From contig NZ_SRRY01000001.1 of NCBI RefSeq assembly GCF_004792295.1, positions 692,501-756,500 of the forward strand: a stretch of 64,000 nt of DNA, written 5' to 3'. Source of the stretch: Pseudoalteromonas sp. MEBiC 03607. Its GTDB lineage: Bacteria > Pseudomonadota > Gammaproteobacteria > Enterobacterales > Alteromonadaceae. Below, in pieces: positions 1 through 8,865 of the stretch. Position 1 is the stretch's first letter. Every line of letters begins with the position of its first letter. The notes below the pieces were generated by a model. That model was not told the DNA's origin. It searched no databases and saw nothing but the letters and a program-made list of their open reading frames with translations. Both the position numbers and the translations under genes were made by a program.

Positions 1-356
<356 letters not shown>

Positions 357-478
357 TACAACGCCAAACGCGTTTTATGACAGCGTAACAGACAGAAGTT
401 AAGACACTAAAGTAGACATTTACTGATATCAGAATTCCAGATTTTAGTTAATTGCCAAGGCGATTAACAAACCAAATT

Positions 479-596
479 TGCTTGGTGACAATAGCGTTTT
501 GGACCCACCTGACCCCATGCCGAACTCAGTAGTGAAACGAAACAGCGCCGATGATAGTGTGGCATTTGCCATGTGAAAGTAGGACATCGCCAGGCT
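479..596 (+). rRNA. rrf: 5S ribosomal RNA
   Basis: This stretch of about 118 nt carries the conserved 5S core CCACCTGACCCCATGCCGAA and the ACTCAGTAGTGAAACG segment. The ends pair (GCTTGGTG near 480-487 with CGCCAGGC near 588-595, with G-U pairs). It follows the 23S gene and precedes an intrinsic terminator, so it is the last gene of the rRNA operon. The exact ends are estimated from the terminal helix. Confidence 0.95.
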
Positions 597-607
597 CCAA
601 ATTAAAG

Positions 608-638
608 AAAGCCCGATTCGAAAGAGTCGGGCTTTTTT
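608..638 (+). terminator. rRNA operon intrinsic terminator
   Basis: An AAAGCCCGATTC / GAGTCGGGCTTT hairpin with a GAAA loop is followed by a T run. It sits 12 bp after the 5S gene and ends the rRNA transcript. Confidence 0.93.
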
Positions 639-715
639 GCGTTTAAGCTATTCACACAACGTGGCTTATTCATTCTTCAGGTAGGTTGGGCTGGCTTCAA
701 ACTTTACTCTCGCTA

Positions 716-1564
716 CTAAAAGAGCCCGTATTCTTCGGTTTCTTCAGCTTCATGGCGCATGAGGTGTTCTGGACGGAATATTGCGCTTGGATCTAACAAC
801 AGGCTATGTTTATTTTTCATTTTGATTAAACCACGCATCATATTTTTCGTCTGAGGGTCAACATCGAAACCCACAGAGGTGAGCTGCTCTAATGGTTTAA
901 TATCTTCTTTTTTTACGTTTATGTTATCTTCAACTTGGTCAACTAACAGACCTATATGAGGCGTGATGCCATCTTTTGTTGTGAAGATAATAATTGGCTT
1001 GTAATCAAGGATAATTTGTTCTCGGGCTGACTCAAATAATCTGACGAGTTGATTAAATACCTGACGTTTTTTTTCTTCAAAAACACTAAGAACTTTTTCT
1101 TGGGGTTGGCTTTTCTGTAACTCTAGTAATTCTCTGGCCATAGCATGTAGTTCACGATGAGGTGCATCGAACTTAACAATAATGCTGTGTAAATCCTCGT
1201 TATCTGTTTTGAAATTGTTATACCAGCGGCCAAACTCACACTTATCAGGATCTGTTGATTTAGTGAATGGAGTGCCTGTTACTAAGCTGTGCTCAAGCGC
1301 ATTTAGCCACTCTAGGTGCTCTTTTTCTCGTTCTACTAATAAATCTGAAAGTGCAGTGTTTGTATCACTTGTTGATTGGTTGTTTAAAACGATGCCTAAA
1401 TCAAAGATAGGGGTGGGTGTATCCATGTAGTCTTTTACACCAATGAAGCTTTTATTTTCATTCGGCAAAGATGTCAAATTTCCTTCATAACGTTCAGTTA
1501 GAAGTATATCGAGAATTTTTAATGAAATGGTCTTTTGCCCGACACGAAAATTAATCAGATCCAT
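716..1564 (-). CDS. CheW-like protein with an inserted CZB zinc-binding domain
   Basis: The 282-residue cytoplasmic protein appears to be a CheW-type coupling fold split by an insertion. The first 65 or so residues and residues about 185-265 resemble the two halves of a CheW domain. Between them, residues about 75-185 match the chemoreceptor zinc-binding (CZB) domain, with His83, Cys109-x-Phe-Gly-x-Trp, His136 and His140. The spacing Cys+27 to His, then +4 to His, is the CZB ligand spacing. CZB domains bind zinc and in some chemoreceptors report hypochlorous acid or zinc. A CheW scaffold suggests it couples such sensing to the CheA array. No chemoreceptor or kinase gene is adjacent, though cheV lies at 24.9 kb. 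The gene stands alone on the minus strand after the rRNA terminator. Confidence 0.85.
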   Translation of the reverse strand: MDLINFRVGQKTISLKILDILLTERYEGNLTSLPNENKSFIGVKDYMDTPTPIFDLGIVLNNQSTSDTNTALSDLLVEREKEHLEWLNALEHSLVTGTPFTKSTDPDKCEFGRWYNNFKTDNEDLHSIIVKFDAPHRELHAMARELLELQKSQPQEKVLSVFEEKKRQVFNQLVRLFESAREQIILDYKPIIIFTTKDGITPHIGLLVDQVEDNINVKKEDIKPLEQLTSVGFDVDPQTKNMMRGLIKMKNKHSLLLDPSAIFRPEHLMRHEAEETEEYGLF

Positions 1565-1631
1565 ATTTCCCTCAAAGCCTTGTTAAGTCTTTATAGCATA
1601 GAACATTATTGCTAATTAGTTGTAGTTAAAT

Positions 1632-2756
1632 TTAATTACTTTTGTAGTATGAGCGATAGATTTTTTTTATCTTATCTTTATCGGGGTCACTAAACAGAGC
1701 GGCTAGCTCACTATCTCTGTCAAAGGTTTTGTTTAGTTCGATTAGTAAGCATTGATTATTTAGTGGTGTAGGGCATTCTTTTGCGGCTTCTACTAAAGCT
1801 GCTGCATTCAAATAGCCTTCAAAAATAATTCGATTAGGGGTCACCTTATAAGGTTTGATATCTTCCTTAAAGCTTTTACACCAGGCGTTTTCACATTTAT
1901 TAGGGTTGGGGACCACTTCTGTGACCATTATATTTGCTGGGTGTTTTACAAGAGCAAATAAATCGTGACTAGAAACAAATGAAACGGATGTAAAGTCAGG
2001 TTTGAAACCTTGTTCATAGCTGGTATTTATAAATTCGGCTAGCGGTTGATAGGTCCCTACCATACAAACAGCCGTTACTTTGCTTTGCTTCAGGGTTTCT
2101 AAGGCTTTCGATATATCTGAACTATTTCTTCTAAAACGAGCTACTTCGATAGGTTTGATGCCAAACTCTTCTAAAGCAGTGATTAAGTTACTTTCAACCA
2201 TGTAGCCAAATTCATCAGCTTGAATGATTAAGCCGATCTTTTGATGGTTACGTTCTTTTATCAAATAGTTTATCTGCTCAATAGCTTCATCTTGATAGCT
2301 AGCTCGTAAGTTAAACACATTGGGCATTGAGCTATTATGCAGAAAATCAGCGCCTGTAAACGGCATTAGAAAGGGAATGCGGTGCCTATCTAGTAATGGT
2401 TTTATGGCGTGAGCGGTGGGTGTTCCCATCGAGCCGAAAATCGCGTGAATTTTTTCGGTGTACAAAAACTGTCTTGTATTTACAACGGTGTTTTTTGGCT
2501 CATATCCATCGTCAGCGAGTATAAGATCTATATTCTGGCCATTGATCCCTTGGGTTTTGTTAACTTTATCGAAGTAAATTTTACTGCCTAGCGCAAGTTG
2601 CTCACCGATTTGTTTGGCAGGTCCTGTTAATGCGGTAGACATGCCTAACTTTATAGGGGGTTGCGTATGTTGCGCTAAGCTAGTTGTTGGTATCAACACC
2701 AGGGTTATTAAAAGGGCATTGAGTACTTTTAGTGTTAAGTGATTTATAGTGAGCAT
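1632..2756 (-). CDS. Periplasmic branched-chain amino acid-type substrate-binding protein
   Basis: The 374-residue protein begins with a signal peptide (hydrophobic core LLITLVLIPTTSLA, cleavage near residue 29). It then follows the Peripla_BP_6 (LivJ-like) fold, starting KLGMSTALTGPAKQIGEQL and including the GTPTAHAIKPLLDRHRIPFL segment. This family binds amino acids or small organic ligands in the periplasm. No ABC permease or ATPase gene is nearby, so it may serve a distant transporter or a sensor. The start at 2756 is supported by an AAAAGG ribosome binding site about 8 nt upstream and by the signal peptide. As a result the first 77 nt overlap the end of tmcA, so it is probably translated from the same message. 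The ligand cannot be told from sequence. Confidence 0.85.
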   Translation of the reverse strand: MLTINHLTLKVLNALLITLVLIPTTSLAQHTQPPIKLGMSTALTGPAKQIGEQLALGSKIYFDKVNKTQGINGQNIDLILADDGYEPKNTVVNTRQFLYTEKIHAIFGSMGTPTAHAIKPLLDRHRIPFLMPFTGADFLHNSSMPNVFNLRASYQDEAIEQINYLIKERNHQKIGLIIQADEFGYMVESNLITALEEFGIKPIEVARFRRNSSDISKALETLKQSKVTAVCMVGTYQPLAEFINTSYEQGFKPDFTSVSFVSSHDLFALVKHPANIMVTEVVPNPNKCENAWCKSFKEDIKPYKVTPNRIIFEGYLNAAALVEAAKECPTPLNNQCLLIELNKTFDRDSELAALFSDPDKDKIKKIYRSYYKSN

Positions 2757-4788
2757 ACCAACCTTTTACTGCGGTTATAAACTGTGAATCGAGTTCTTTA
2801 CGGCCAGCAAAATTAGCTTCATAAATAAAGCTATTCACAGAAGTCTGCTGTAATACTAGTCTAATAAGGATGAATTTTGTATTTTCATCTAATAATTTTA
2901 GACTAATTGGTGTGTGCCATATTAGTTGCCACAGTAAAGGTTGTATATTGAAAAGATTGAAATCATCACTGATGATTCGCTCTGCTCTAGTGGATAATGC
3001 AGTAGGGCAAGCAGAGCTTGGCAAATGCGATACTAATTGATCAACTAACTGCCAAGGTAAGCTTTTAAAGTGCCCTAACAATTGCACTGATATGTCTAAC
3101 TTAAACTCATTAATGAGTTGCTGTACCAATGAGCTATTTTGTTTGCAAAGCGATTTGATCACTAAAGCAGGGTGTTCAGCTGTTGCCTTATCATGACTAA
3201 AACCGAGTTTTACGACATGAAAGCCATTGTGCTGCCAGAATCTAACAAGCGATGCATTAGCACCAAAACTTGCCCCAAAATAGCTACAATTATCTAACTG
3301 TCTTTCGCAGAATTTTAATAAGGCTGAGCCAATTCCTTGCTGATGGCATTCGGGTGCTATCGCTATTCTTACAACCCGAGCAGAGACCTCTGTCAGAAAG
3401 TGTGAGTCTTTGCTTAGTTGAGTAAGTGTTTGTGCCATCAAATGGCCATGCGGACGACGCTGACCGGCTTTAACATGGTCTGCTATATCTTTAGTCAGTC
3501 CACCTTCGAGAGCAACCAAGCAGACGCCTTTGAGCTCATCTGCTTGAGTGCAAATAAACAATTGTAATTCAGGCGCATCAAGTAATTGGCGTAAATCATT
3601 AACACTGGTTTGATAATGTGCCAAAGCAAGTAAGGCTATTATCTGGCCTAGCAGTTGCTCATTATCAACAAGTTGTTGTTTGCTTACTTGTGCAAAATTG
3701 AGAGATTGTTCTTTACTTGTGTGTAGGTACTTTGCATCGAGAAGTAATAGTTCGCGTAGGCTATTTTCGAGGGGATCATGTTTAGCAAAACGAATTGGCT
3801 CATCCAGAGTAATAGTCTTTAGCGATTTAAATTGACTGCGCAAGTAATGTAAAAAGCGTAACGTGTAACCTCGTCCATTTCCTTCATAACCAACCATAGT
3901 GCTAGCAAATACAATTCGTGGGTAGCTTTTCAGGATCTGCAATAATAGTGGAACTGGAATCGCTGCTGCTTCGTCGACAAACAGCAGATCGCAATCAGGT
4001 TTTTCATTTAGCAGTATATCTGGCGCAATATAGCTAAGGTTAGCTAATTGCTTACAGTTTTGCTCTTTGCTAACACCAAGCTCAGCAGCTAAATGTTTAA
4101 AGCTTGTTTGTACAGCTTTGGCTTGGGTTGCACAAATAAGGATTTTTTTATCTTGAAGATTGGCTGCTGCAAGTCCTAAAGCCGCTGACTTACCACGACC
4201 TCGGTCGGCACTGATCACAAAAGGACGATTAGCGCGTCCTGTCGCGGTTTTAATAATTTGCTCAACACATGTTTGTTGTTGCTGAAAATTTATCTCAGCA
4301 GTTGCTGGTGATACTGATTGGTAAGCAGGGAGCGAGTGCTCAGTAAAATAATGTGGCTGCAACTTTAGCTTGGCGAATAAACGCTGATTAAAAAAGCTGT
4401 GTTGAATCACTTGGCCATAGGAGGTAATACTTGTGAGTGCAGGGTCTTGCCAATTACTGTCATCAGGCAGCAATAGTATCAGTACACCACCTGCTTTTAC
4501 GGTGCCTGCAAGTGCGGCTAATTTATCGGCATATAAGCCGCTAAAACCATCAAAAATTGCATTTTGAAACTCTTGACCAAGAATTTGGTGAGCATGTTTT
4601 GGAAACTCACTATTTGCTAATAATGAGTTGCTACTGAAAACATAGCTATTTTTAAGCGCTAATTGGTTTGCAAACTGATAGCACCAAGCTTCGCTTCCTT
4701 GCACTATGACAAGCTGGCGATGCTTTGCAATAACCAGCTCGTTGCACAGTGCTGTTAAATACTCATTATAAGGCTTGAAGTCTTGCAT
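2680..4788 (-). CDS. tmcA: tRNA(Met) cytidine acetyltransferase TmcA
   Basis: The enzyme makes N4-acetylcytidine at the wobble C34 of elongator tRNA(Met), using acetyl-CoA and ATP or GTP. The 702-residue protein has the family order: an N-terminal DUF1726-like domain (1-170), an RNA-helicase-like ATPase domain with Walker A SADRGRGKS (193-201) and Walker B FVDEAAAIP (270-278), and a GNAT acetyltransferase domain containing VVRIAIAPECHQQGIGSALL near 470-490. The C-terminal part is the tRNA-binding tail. Its length is close to that of the E. coli enzyme. Its start overlaps the end of uvrD by 23 nt, so the two are cotranscribed. Its end overlaps the next binding-protein gene by 77 nt. Confidence 0.95.
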   Translation of the reverse strand: MQDFKPYNEYLTALCNELVIAKHRQLVIVQGSEAWCYQFANQLALKNSYVFSSNSLLANSEFPKHAHQILGQEFQNAIFDGFSGLYADKLAALAGTVKAGGVLILLLPDDSNWQDPALTSITSYGQVIQHSFFNQRLFAKLKLQPHYFTEHSLPAYQSVSPATAEINFQQQQTCVEQIIKTATGRANRPFVISADRGRGKSAALGLAAANLQDKKILICATQAKAVQTSFKHLAAELGVSKEQNCKQLANLSYIAPDILLNEKPDCDLLFVDEAAAIPVPLLLQILKSYPRIVFASTMVGYEGNGRGYTLRFLHYLRSQFKSLKTITLDEPIRFAKHDPLENSLRELLLLDAKYLHTSKEQSLNFAQVSKQQLVDNEQLLGQIIALLALAHYQTSVNDLRQLLDAPELQLFICTQADELKGVCLVALEGGLTKDIADHVKAGQRRPHGHLMAQTLTQLSKDSHFLTEVSARVVRIAIAPECHQQGIGSALLKFCERQLDNCSYFGASFGANASLVRFWQHNGFHVVKLGFSHDKATAEHPALVIKSLCKQNSSLVQQLINEFKLDISVQLLGHFKSLPWQLVDQLVSHLPSSACPTALSTRAERIISDDFNLFNIQPLLWQLIWHTPISLKLLDENTKFILIRLVLQQTSVNSFIYEANFAGRKELDSQFITAVKGWYAHYKSLNTKSTQCPFNNPGVDTNN

Positions 4789-6931
4789 ACTGTGTTACAA
4801 GCCATTTACTGCCTAGGTCATCAAAGTTCACTTGAATACGTGACTGTGCGCCGCTACCTTCGTAATTGAGTACAGTACCTGCACCAAACTTGGCATGCAA
4901 GACGCGTTGACCTAAGTTAAAGCCGCTATCTTCAAATGCGGCATGTGTTACTGATGGACTAAAACGACCTGCTGCAGGCGGTCTTGAAACCTGTGTTTTA
5001 ATACGAATTTCTTCGATACAGTCTTCAGGCATTTCACGTAAAAAGCGTGATGGGCTGTGGTATTTTTCTTGTCCGTATAAACGGCGACTTTCTGCGTGGC
5101 TAATGTATAGTTTTTCCATGGCGCGAGTCATACCGACATAACATAAACGGCGCTCTTCTTCTAAACGGCCAGACTCTTCATTACTTTGTTGAGATGGGAA
5201 CATGCCTTCTTCAACACCGACCATAAATACCAACGGGAACTCTAGGCCTTTTGCTGAGTGCAGGGTCATCATTTGCACCGCGTCTTCGTGCTCGTCAGCT
5301 TGACCTTCGCCAGATTCTAGAGAGGTATATGCCAAAAAGCCCTGTAGTGGCGAGCTGAACTCTTCATCTTCAGGGAGTTCATATTGACCGCAAGCACTAA
5401 TAAGCTCTTCTAAGTTTTCTACCCGGGCACGGCCTTTTTCACCTTTTTCAGCTTGATACATTGCCATTAACCCTGAGGTTTGAATGGCGCATTTCGCTTG
5501 CTCTTCTAAGGTGAGATCGCTGATCTTATCTTCGATATGCTCAACAAGCTCTAAGAATTTAGTGACGGCACTCGCAGCTCGGCCAGATAAATGCTGCTGC
5601 TCGATAATAGCTTTTGCGGCATACCAAAGTGGCAATGATTCATTGCGCGCGCAATCACGAATATGGCTTAGTGTTTTATCACCTATGCCACGGGCTGGGG
5701 TGTTAATAACGCGCTCGAAAGCAGCATCATCTTGACGGTTACCCACTAAACGTAGATACGAAAGTGCATCTTTGATCTCTTGACGTTCGAAGAAGCGCAT
5801 ACCGCCGTAAATACGGTATTTTAAACCTTCTTGTAGCATTGCTTCCTCGAGTACACGAGATTGCGCATTGTTACGGTATAAAATCGCGGCATCTTGTAAT
5901 GCATTACCTGCATTTAGCCAGCTACGCAGTTTGCTGCTGACAAAGCGCGCTTCGTCTAATTCATTAAACGCAGCGTAAACAGAAATAGGCTCACCATCAT
6001 TGCCGTCTGTCCAAAGGCTTTTGCCCATGCGTTCAGCATTGTTTTTGATCAGCGCATTTGAGGCTTTCAAGATGGTTGCCGTTGAGCGGTAATTTTGTTC
6101 AAGGCGAATGGTTTCGGCTTCGAAGTCAGTTAAAAAGCGTTTGATATTTTCAATTTTTGCGCCACGCCAGCCATAGATACTTTGGTCATCATCACCCACA
6201 ATCATAATACTGTTCGTATTACCCGCGAGTAGTTTTAACCAAGCGTATTGAATAGTATTAGTATCCTGGAACTCGTCTACTAGCATGTGAGCAAAACGCT
6301 GTTGATAGTGACGTAAAAGTGTTGGGTGGTTTTTAAGTACTTCGTAGCAGCGCAGCAGTATTTCTGCAAAGTCGACCAAGCCTGCGCGGTCACAAGCCTC
6401 TTGATATGCAGCGTAGACTTTCAGCATCATCTGCTCATTAATATCGTAGGCTTGAATGTCTTTAGGACGTAGACCTTCATCTTTTTTCGCGCTGATATAC
6501 CAACCAAATTGTTTTGCTGGCCACTTTTTATCATCGATGTTCATCGCTTTAAGCAAGCGTTTGATCATACGTTGTTGATCGTCAGAATCTAAGATTTGAA
6601 AGCTTTCAGGCAAGTTCGCTTCACGGTGATGGGCGCGTAAAATGCGGTGAGATAAGCCATGGAAAGTGCCAATCCACATACCGCCAACCGGTGCTTTTAA
6701 GGTTTCTTCTACACGGGTGCGCATTTCTTTCGCGGCTTTGTTAGTGAAGGTTACCGCAAAGATGCTGTATGCAGAAGCTTGCTCAACTTGCATGAGCCAT
6801 GCGATGCGATGAACAAGTACTCGAGTTTTACCAGAACCTGCACCTGCAAGTACTAGCATGTTTTGCAATGGGGCTGCGACTGCATCCCGTTGTTTATCAT
6901 TTAAGCCATCGAGTAATTCAGAAACGTCCAT
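4766..6931 (-). CDS. uvrD: DNA helicase II (UvrD)
   Basis: This is a superfamily 1 3'-5' DNA helicase acting in nucleotide excision repair and mismatch repair. The 721-residue protein has Walker A GAGSGKT (30-36), the motif II region LVDEFQDTN (217-225), motif III GDDDQSIYGWRGA (246-258), and motifs V/VI with TLHSAKGLEF and YVGMTRA. The C-terminal Tudor-like domain (GQRVLHAKFGAGTVL) contacts RNA polymerase in UvrD/PcrA. Length matches E. coli UvrD (720). It is the first gene of a leftward operon with tmcA. A CTGT half of a LexA-type box is present upstream near 6956-6971, but the other half is poor. Confidence 0.97.
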   Translation of the reverse strand: MDVSELLDGLNDKQRDAVAAPLQNMLVLAGAGSGKTRVLVHRIAWLMQVEQASAYSIFAVTFTNKAAKEMRTRVEETLKAPVGGMWIGTFHGLSHRILRAHHREANLPESFQILDSDDQQRMIKRLLKAMNIDDKKWPAKQFGWYISAKKDEGLRPKDIQAYDINEQMMLKVYAAYQEACDRAGLVDFAEILLRCYEVLKNHPTLLRHYQQRFAHMLVDEFQDTNTIQYAWLKLLAGNTNSIMIVGDDDQSIYGWRGAKIENIKRFLTDFEAETIRLEQNYRSTATILKASNALIKNNAERMGKSLWTDGNDGEPISVYAAFNELDEARFVSSKLRSWLNAGNALQDAAILYRNNAQSRVLEEAMLQEGLKYRIYGGMRFFERQEIKDALSYLRLVGNRQDDAAFERVINTPARGIGDKTLSHIRDCARNESLPLWYAAKAIIEQQHLSGRAASAVTKFLELVEHIEDKISDLTLEEQAKCAIQTSGLMAMYQAEKGEKGRARVENLEELISACGQYELPEDEEFSSPLQGFLAYTSLESGEGQADEHEDAVQMMTLHSAKGLEFPLVFMVGVEEGMFPSQQSNEESGRLEEERRLCYVGMTRAMEKLYISHAESRRLYGQEKYHSPSRFLREMPEDCIEEIRIKTQVSRPPAAGRFSPSVTHAAFEDSGFNLGQRVLHAKFGAGTVLNYEGSGAQSRIQVNFDDLGSKWLVTQYARLQAL

Positions 6932-7045
6932 CGTTACGCCTTTTCAATCTATAATGGGTGGAGTATAACAGGTGTTTATGCAAGGCTAAATAAAATACTG
7001 TTTTTATAAACAGCTATTTTGGCAAGTCATTAAAATTACGAAAGG

Positions 7046-7207
7046 ATACCTATCCGCAATAATACTTAATCATTTTGAGGGATTAAACCTGTCGCTACCT
7101 GCGTTAAAAATTTCTCATTTAGAACAACTAAATAACGAAATTTTTGCCTTGTTATCAACGAGGTTTTATTGCCTCAAAATAGATCACTTAATTAAGCGAA
7201 TAGGTAT
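7046..7207. repeat. 162-bp inverted-repeat element (MITE/REP-like), full-length copy
   Basis: The ends are inverted copies: ATACCTATCCGC at 7046 and GCGAATAGGTAT ending at 7207. Inside, ATTTTGAGG (left) pairs with CCTCAAAAT (right), and TAAAAATTTC near the centre pairs with GAAATTTTTG, so the whole unit can fold into one long imperfect hairpin. It carries no ORF. It fills much of the 421-bp gap between uvrD and the next gene. Three short relatives sharing the termini are at 27026, 32277 and 61401. Mobility is inferred from the terminal repeats only. Confidence 0.75.
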
Positions 7208-7353
7208 GAAAATTGTGAATTTGACCGATTTTTAGCAAAAAGAACTAAAATCAAAATAACGCTACTTTTTAACACTTTGATTTGTAAGTCATAATAAGTT
7301 GGCATAAAGTGTGTTTATAAAAAGTATAATCATTAAAAACTACAGAGGTTAGT

Positions 7354-7578
7354 ATGGCAGAGCAAGGTTCTGGCGGTAATGTAATCGCAGCAATATGTAA
7401 TATCTTTTTTCCTGGTTTAGGACAATTGGTACAAGGTCGTTTAATGGCGGCAATTGCATTCTTTTTAGCATGGGTGATTAGTGGTGCATTAATATATGTT
7501 GCAGTAGGTTTTATTTTACTGCCAATCGTATACCTATGGGCGATTATTGATGCTGCACGCTTCAAATCGCGACTCTAG
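7354..7578 (+). CDS. Small TM2-like membrane protein
   Basis: The 74-residue protein has a short polar N-terminus, then NIFFPGLGQLVQGR, a glycine-rich turn typical of TM2-type and related small membrane proteins. Two hydrophobic segments follow (about 31-48 and 50-67) and a basic C-terminus. It most likely sits in the inner membrane as a helical hairpin. The function of this family is not known. A ribosome binding site (AGAGG) precedes the ATG, and a terminator hairpin follows at 7599, so it is a single-gene unit. Confidence 0.75.
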   Translation: MAEQGSGGNVIAAICNIFFPGLGQLVQGRLMAAIAFFLAWVISGALIYVAVGFILLPIVYLWAIIDAARFKSRL

Positions 7579-7598
7579 CTATTTTAAATAGCATAAAT

Positions 7599-7630
7599 AC
7601 GAGCGCCCGCATGGGCGCTCGTGTTGTTTT
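7599..7630 (+). terminator. Intrinsic terminator of the TM2-like gene
   Basis: ACGAGCGCCC and GGGCGCTCGT form a perfect 10-bp stem with a four-base loop (GCAT), followed by a T-rich stretch (GTTGTTTT). It lies 20 bp after the stop codon of the small membrane protein. Confidence 0.88.
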
Positions 7631-7701
7631 AACCTTACAAAACTCGCCACGTCTAGCTGCAAACGGTATAATTAGCACATAACGTATTACGAGTACCCTT
7701 C

Positions 7702-8070
7702 ATGGAATATCAATTTATCCGCGACCCAATTAGCGGTTTACGCATTAAAATTTCCTCTGAACATGCCGTCATAGGCCGTTGGCTAAACGAAGAAGTCGGT
7801 AAAGAAAAAATCGCGATGGTGCAAGCGTTGATCTCTGCGGTTAAGAGCAGCAATGAGCCATTAACTTTACAAGGTCAAGAAATTGATTTGATCTTAAGTA
7901 AAGATGAAGCGTTATTCGAAGCACATGCATTACATCAAGACAACGAAGACCTAGTTGCCTATCAAGATGATGATTTAATGCTTGAAGAAGAAGGCCTCTG
8001 CAGTGGCTGCGGCTTTGAAGACTTTGTTGATTTAATTGAATCTTGGCAAGAGTTTACACAAGGCCGATAA
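7702..8070 (+). CDS. yacL: UPF0231 family protein YacL
   Basis: The 122-residue acidic cytoplasmic protein matches E. coli YacL in length and pattern: MEYQFIRDPISG at the start, a VIGRWLNEEV segment, and a conserved C-terminal GLCSGCGFEDFVDL. The family has no assigned function. In enterobacteria yacL lies beside acnB, but that context is absent here. The stop codon lies inside a 12-bp perfect hairpin (8065-8093). Confidence 0.88.
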   Translation: MEYQFIRDPISGLRIKISSEHAVIGRWLNEEVGKEKIAMVQALISAVKSSNEPLTLQGQEIDLILSKDEALFEAHALHQDNEDLVAYQDDDLMLEEEGLCSGCGFEDFVDLIESWQEFTQGR

Positions 8071-8093
8071 GCAGAAACATGTTCTGCTTATCG
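8065..8093. terminator. Hairpin overlapping the yacL stop, likely bidirectional terminator
   Basis: CGATAAGCAGAA (8065-8076) and TTCTGCTTATCG (8082-8093) form a perfect 12-bp stem with a five-base loop. It includes the TAA stop of yacL and lies between two convergent genes. A strong T run is missing on either side, so termination efficiency is uncertain. Confidence 0.55.
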
Positions 8094-8102
8094 ATTGCCA
8101 AT

Positions 8103-8732
8103 TTATTGCTCACTCACTGATTTAACAGCGGCTAGTAATAAATCTTCTGTTAAGCGTACTTTGTAATTTGGGTTAGCGTATTGAAAATGAACTAACCCAT
8201 TTGTGTCTATCACGAATACTGCGGGTACTGGTAGCGCGACTTTCGCCTCACCCTCTAACGAGACAAAGTTAACTCCAAGCTTATTACGGTAAATCTTTGC
8301 TGTTTTGTCATCTAAATAAAACGCTAGACCTAACGTTTGCGCCAAAGTGAGGCTGTCGTCAGAAAGCAATTGATAGCTAGGAGCTGTAATTTTTGTTTCA
8401 GCGAGTTTTTCAGGGCTGTCTGGCGAAACGGCAATTAATTGCGCGTTTAAATCTGCTAATTCTTTCTCAATTTTTTGTACGCTAGCCAATTGCTTTGAAC
8501 AATATGGGCACCAACCGCCACGATAAACAATCAGCACCGTGGTTTTTTCTTTAAAGCGTTCAGTTAAAGACACTGTTTTGCCGTATTGGTCTTTTAATTC
8601 AATATTTGGCACCGTTAATCCTGGTAATAATGGACTGACTCGCTCAGCAGATTCGGCAATATTGGTCGCAGTTGCAGCGATAACTTGGCTTGATAGTACA
8701 AACAACGCGCTAATGAGTAGAGATTTAAACAT
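8103..8732 (-). CDS. Secreted thioredoxin-fold peroxiredoxin-like protein (AhpC/TSA family)
   Basis: The 209-residue protein has a cleavable signal peptide (about 1-20, ending QVIAA) and a thioredoxin-like fold with active-site motif GGWCPYC (Cys75, Cys78). The surrounding strand-helix pattern (TTVLIVYRGGWCPYCSK, AVSPDSPEKL) is that of PRX-like AhpC/TSA proteins. It probably acts as a periplasmic thiol peroxidase or reductase. The CxxC arrangement differs from classical two-cysteine peroxiredoxins, so a disulfide reductase role is also possible. It converges on yacL. Confidence 0.85.
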   Translation of the reverse strand: MFKSLLISALFVLSSQVIAATATNIAESAERVSPLLPGLTVPNIELKDQYGKTVSLTERFKEKTTVLIVYRGGWCPYCSKQLASVQKIEKELADLNAQLIAVSPDSPEKLAETKITAPSYQLLSDDSLTLAQTLGLAFYLDDKTAKIYRNKLGVNFVSLEGEAKVALPVPAVFVIDTNGLVHFQYANPNYKVRLTEDLLLAAVKSVSEQ

Positions 8733-8865
8733 GGGCTTCCTCGGTTATTTTTTTCAACTGCAAAGATGACCTGATTGTTGCGGGATTAATTTCATCTTTA
8801 CCTACATCAAACTCAAATTTAACTGTAGTATATAGGCAAATAAAAAATGCAAGTTGGGATAAAGA

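Noticed and set aside
6956..6971. LexA-type SOS box upstream of uvrD
   Set aside because: Only the CTGT half is good (CTGT-N8-ACCC); the ACAG half is missing, so SOS control cannot be claimed from the sequence.
7269..7565. Minus-strand ORF of 98 codons
   Set aside because: It is antisense to the TM2-like gene, which has a ribosome binding site, a typical motif and a terminator.
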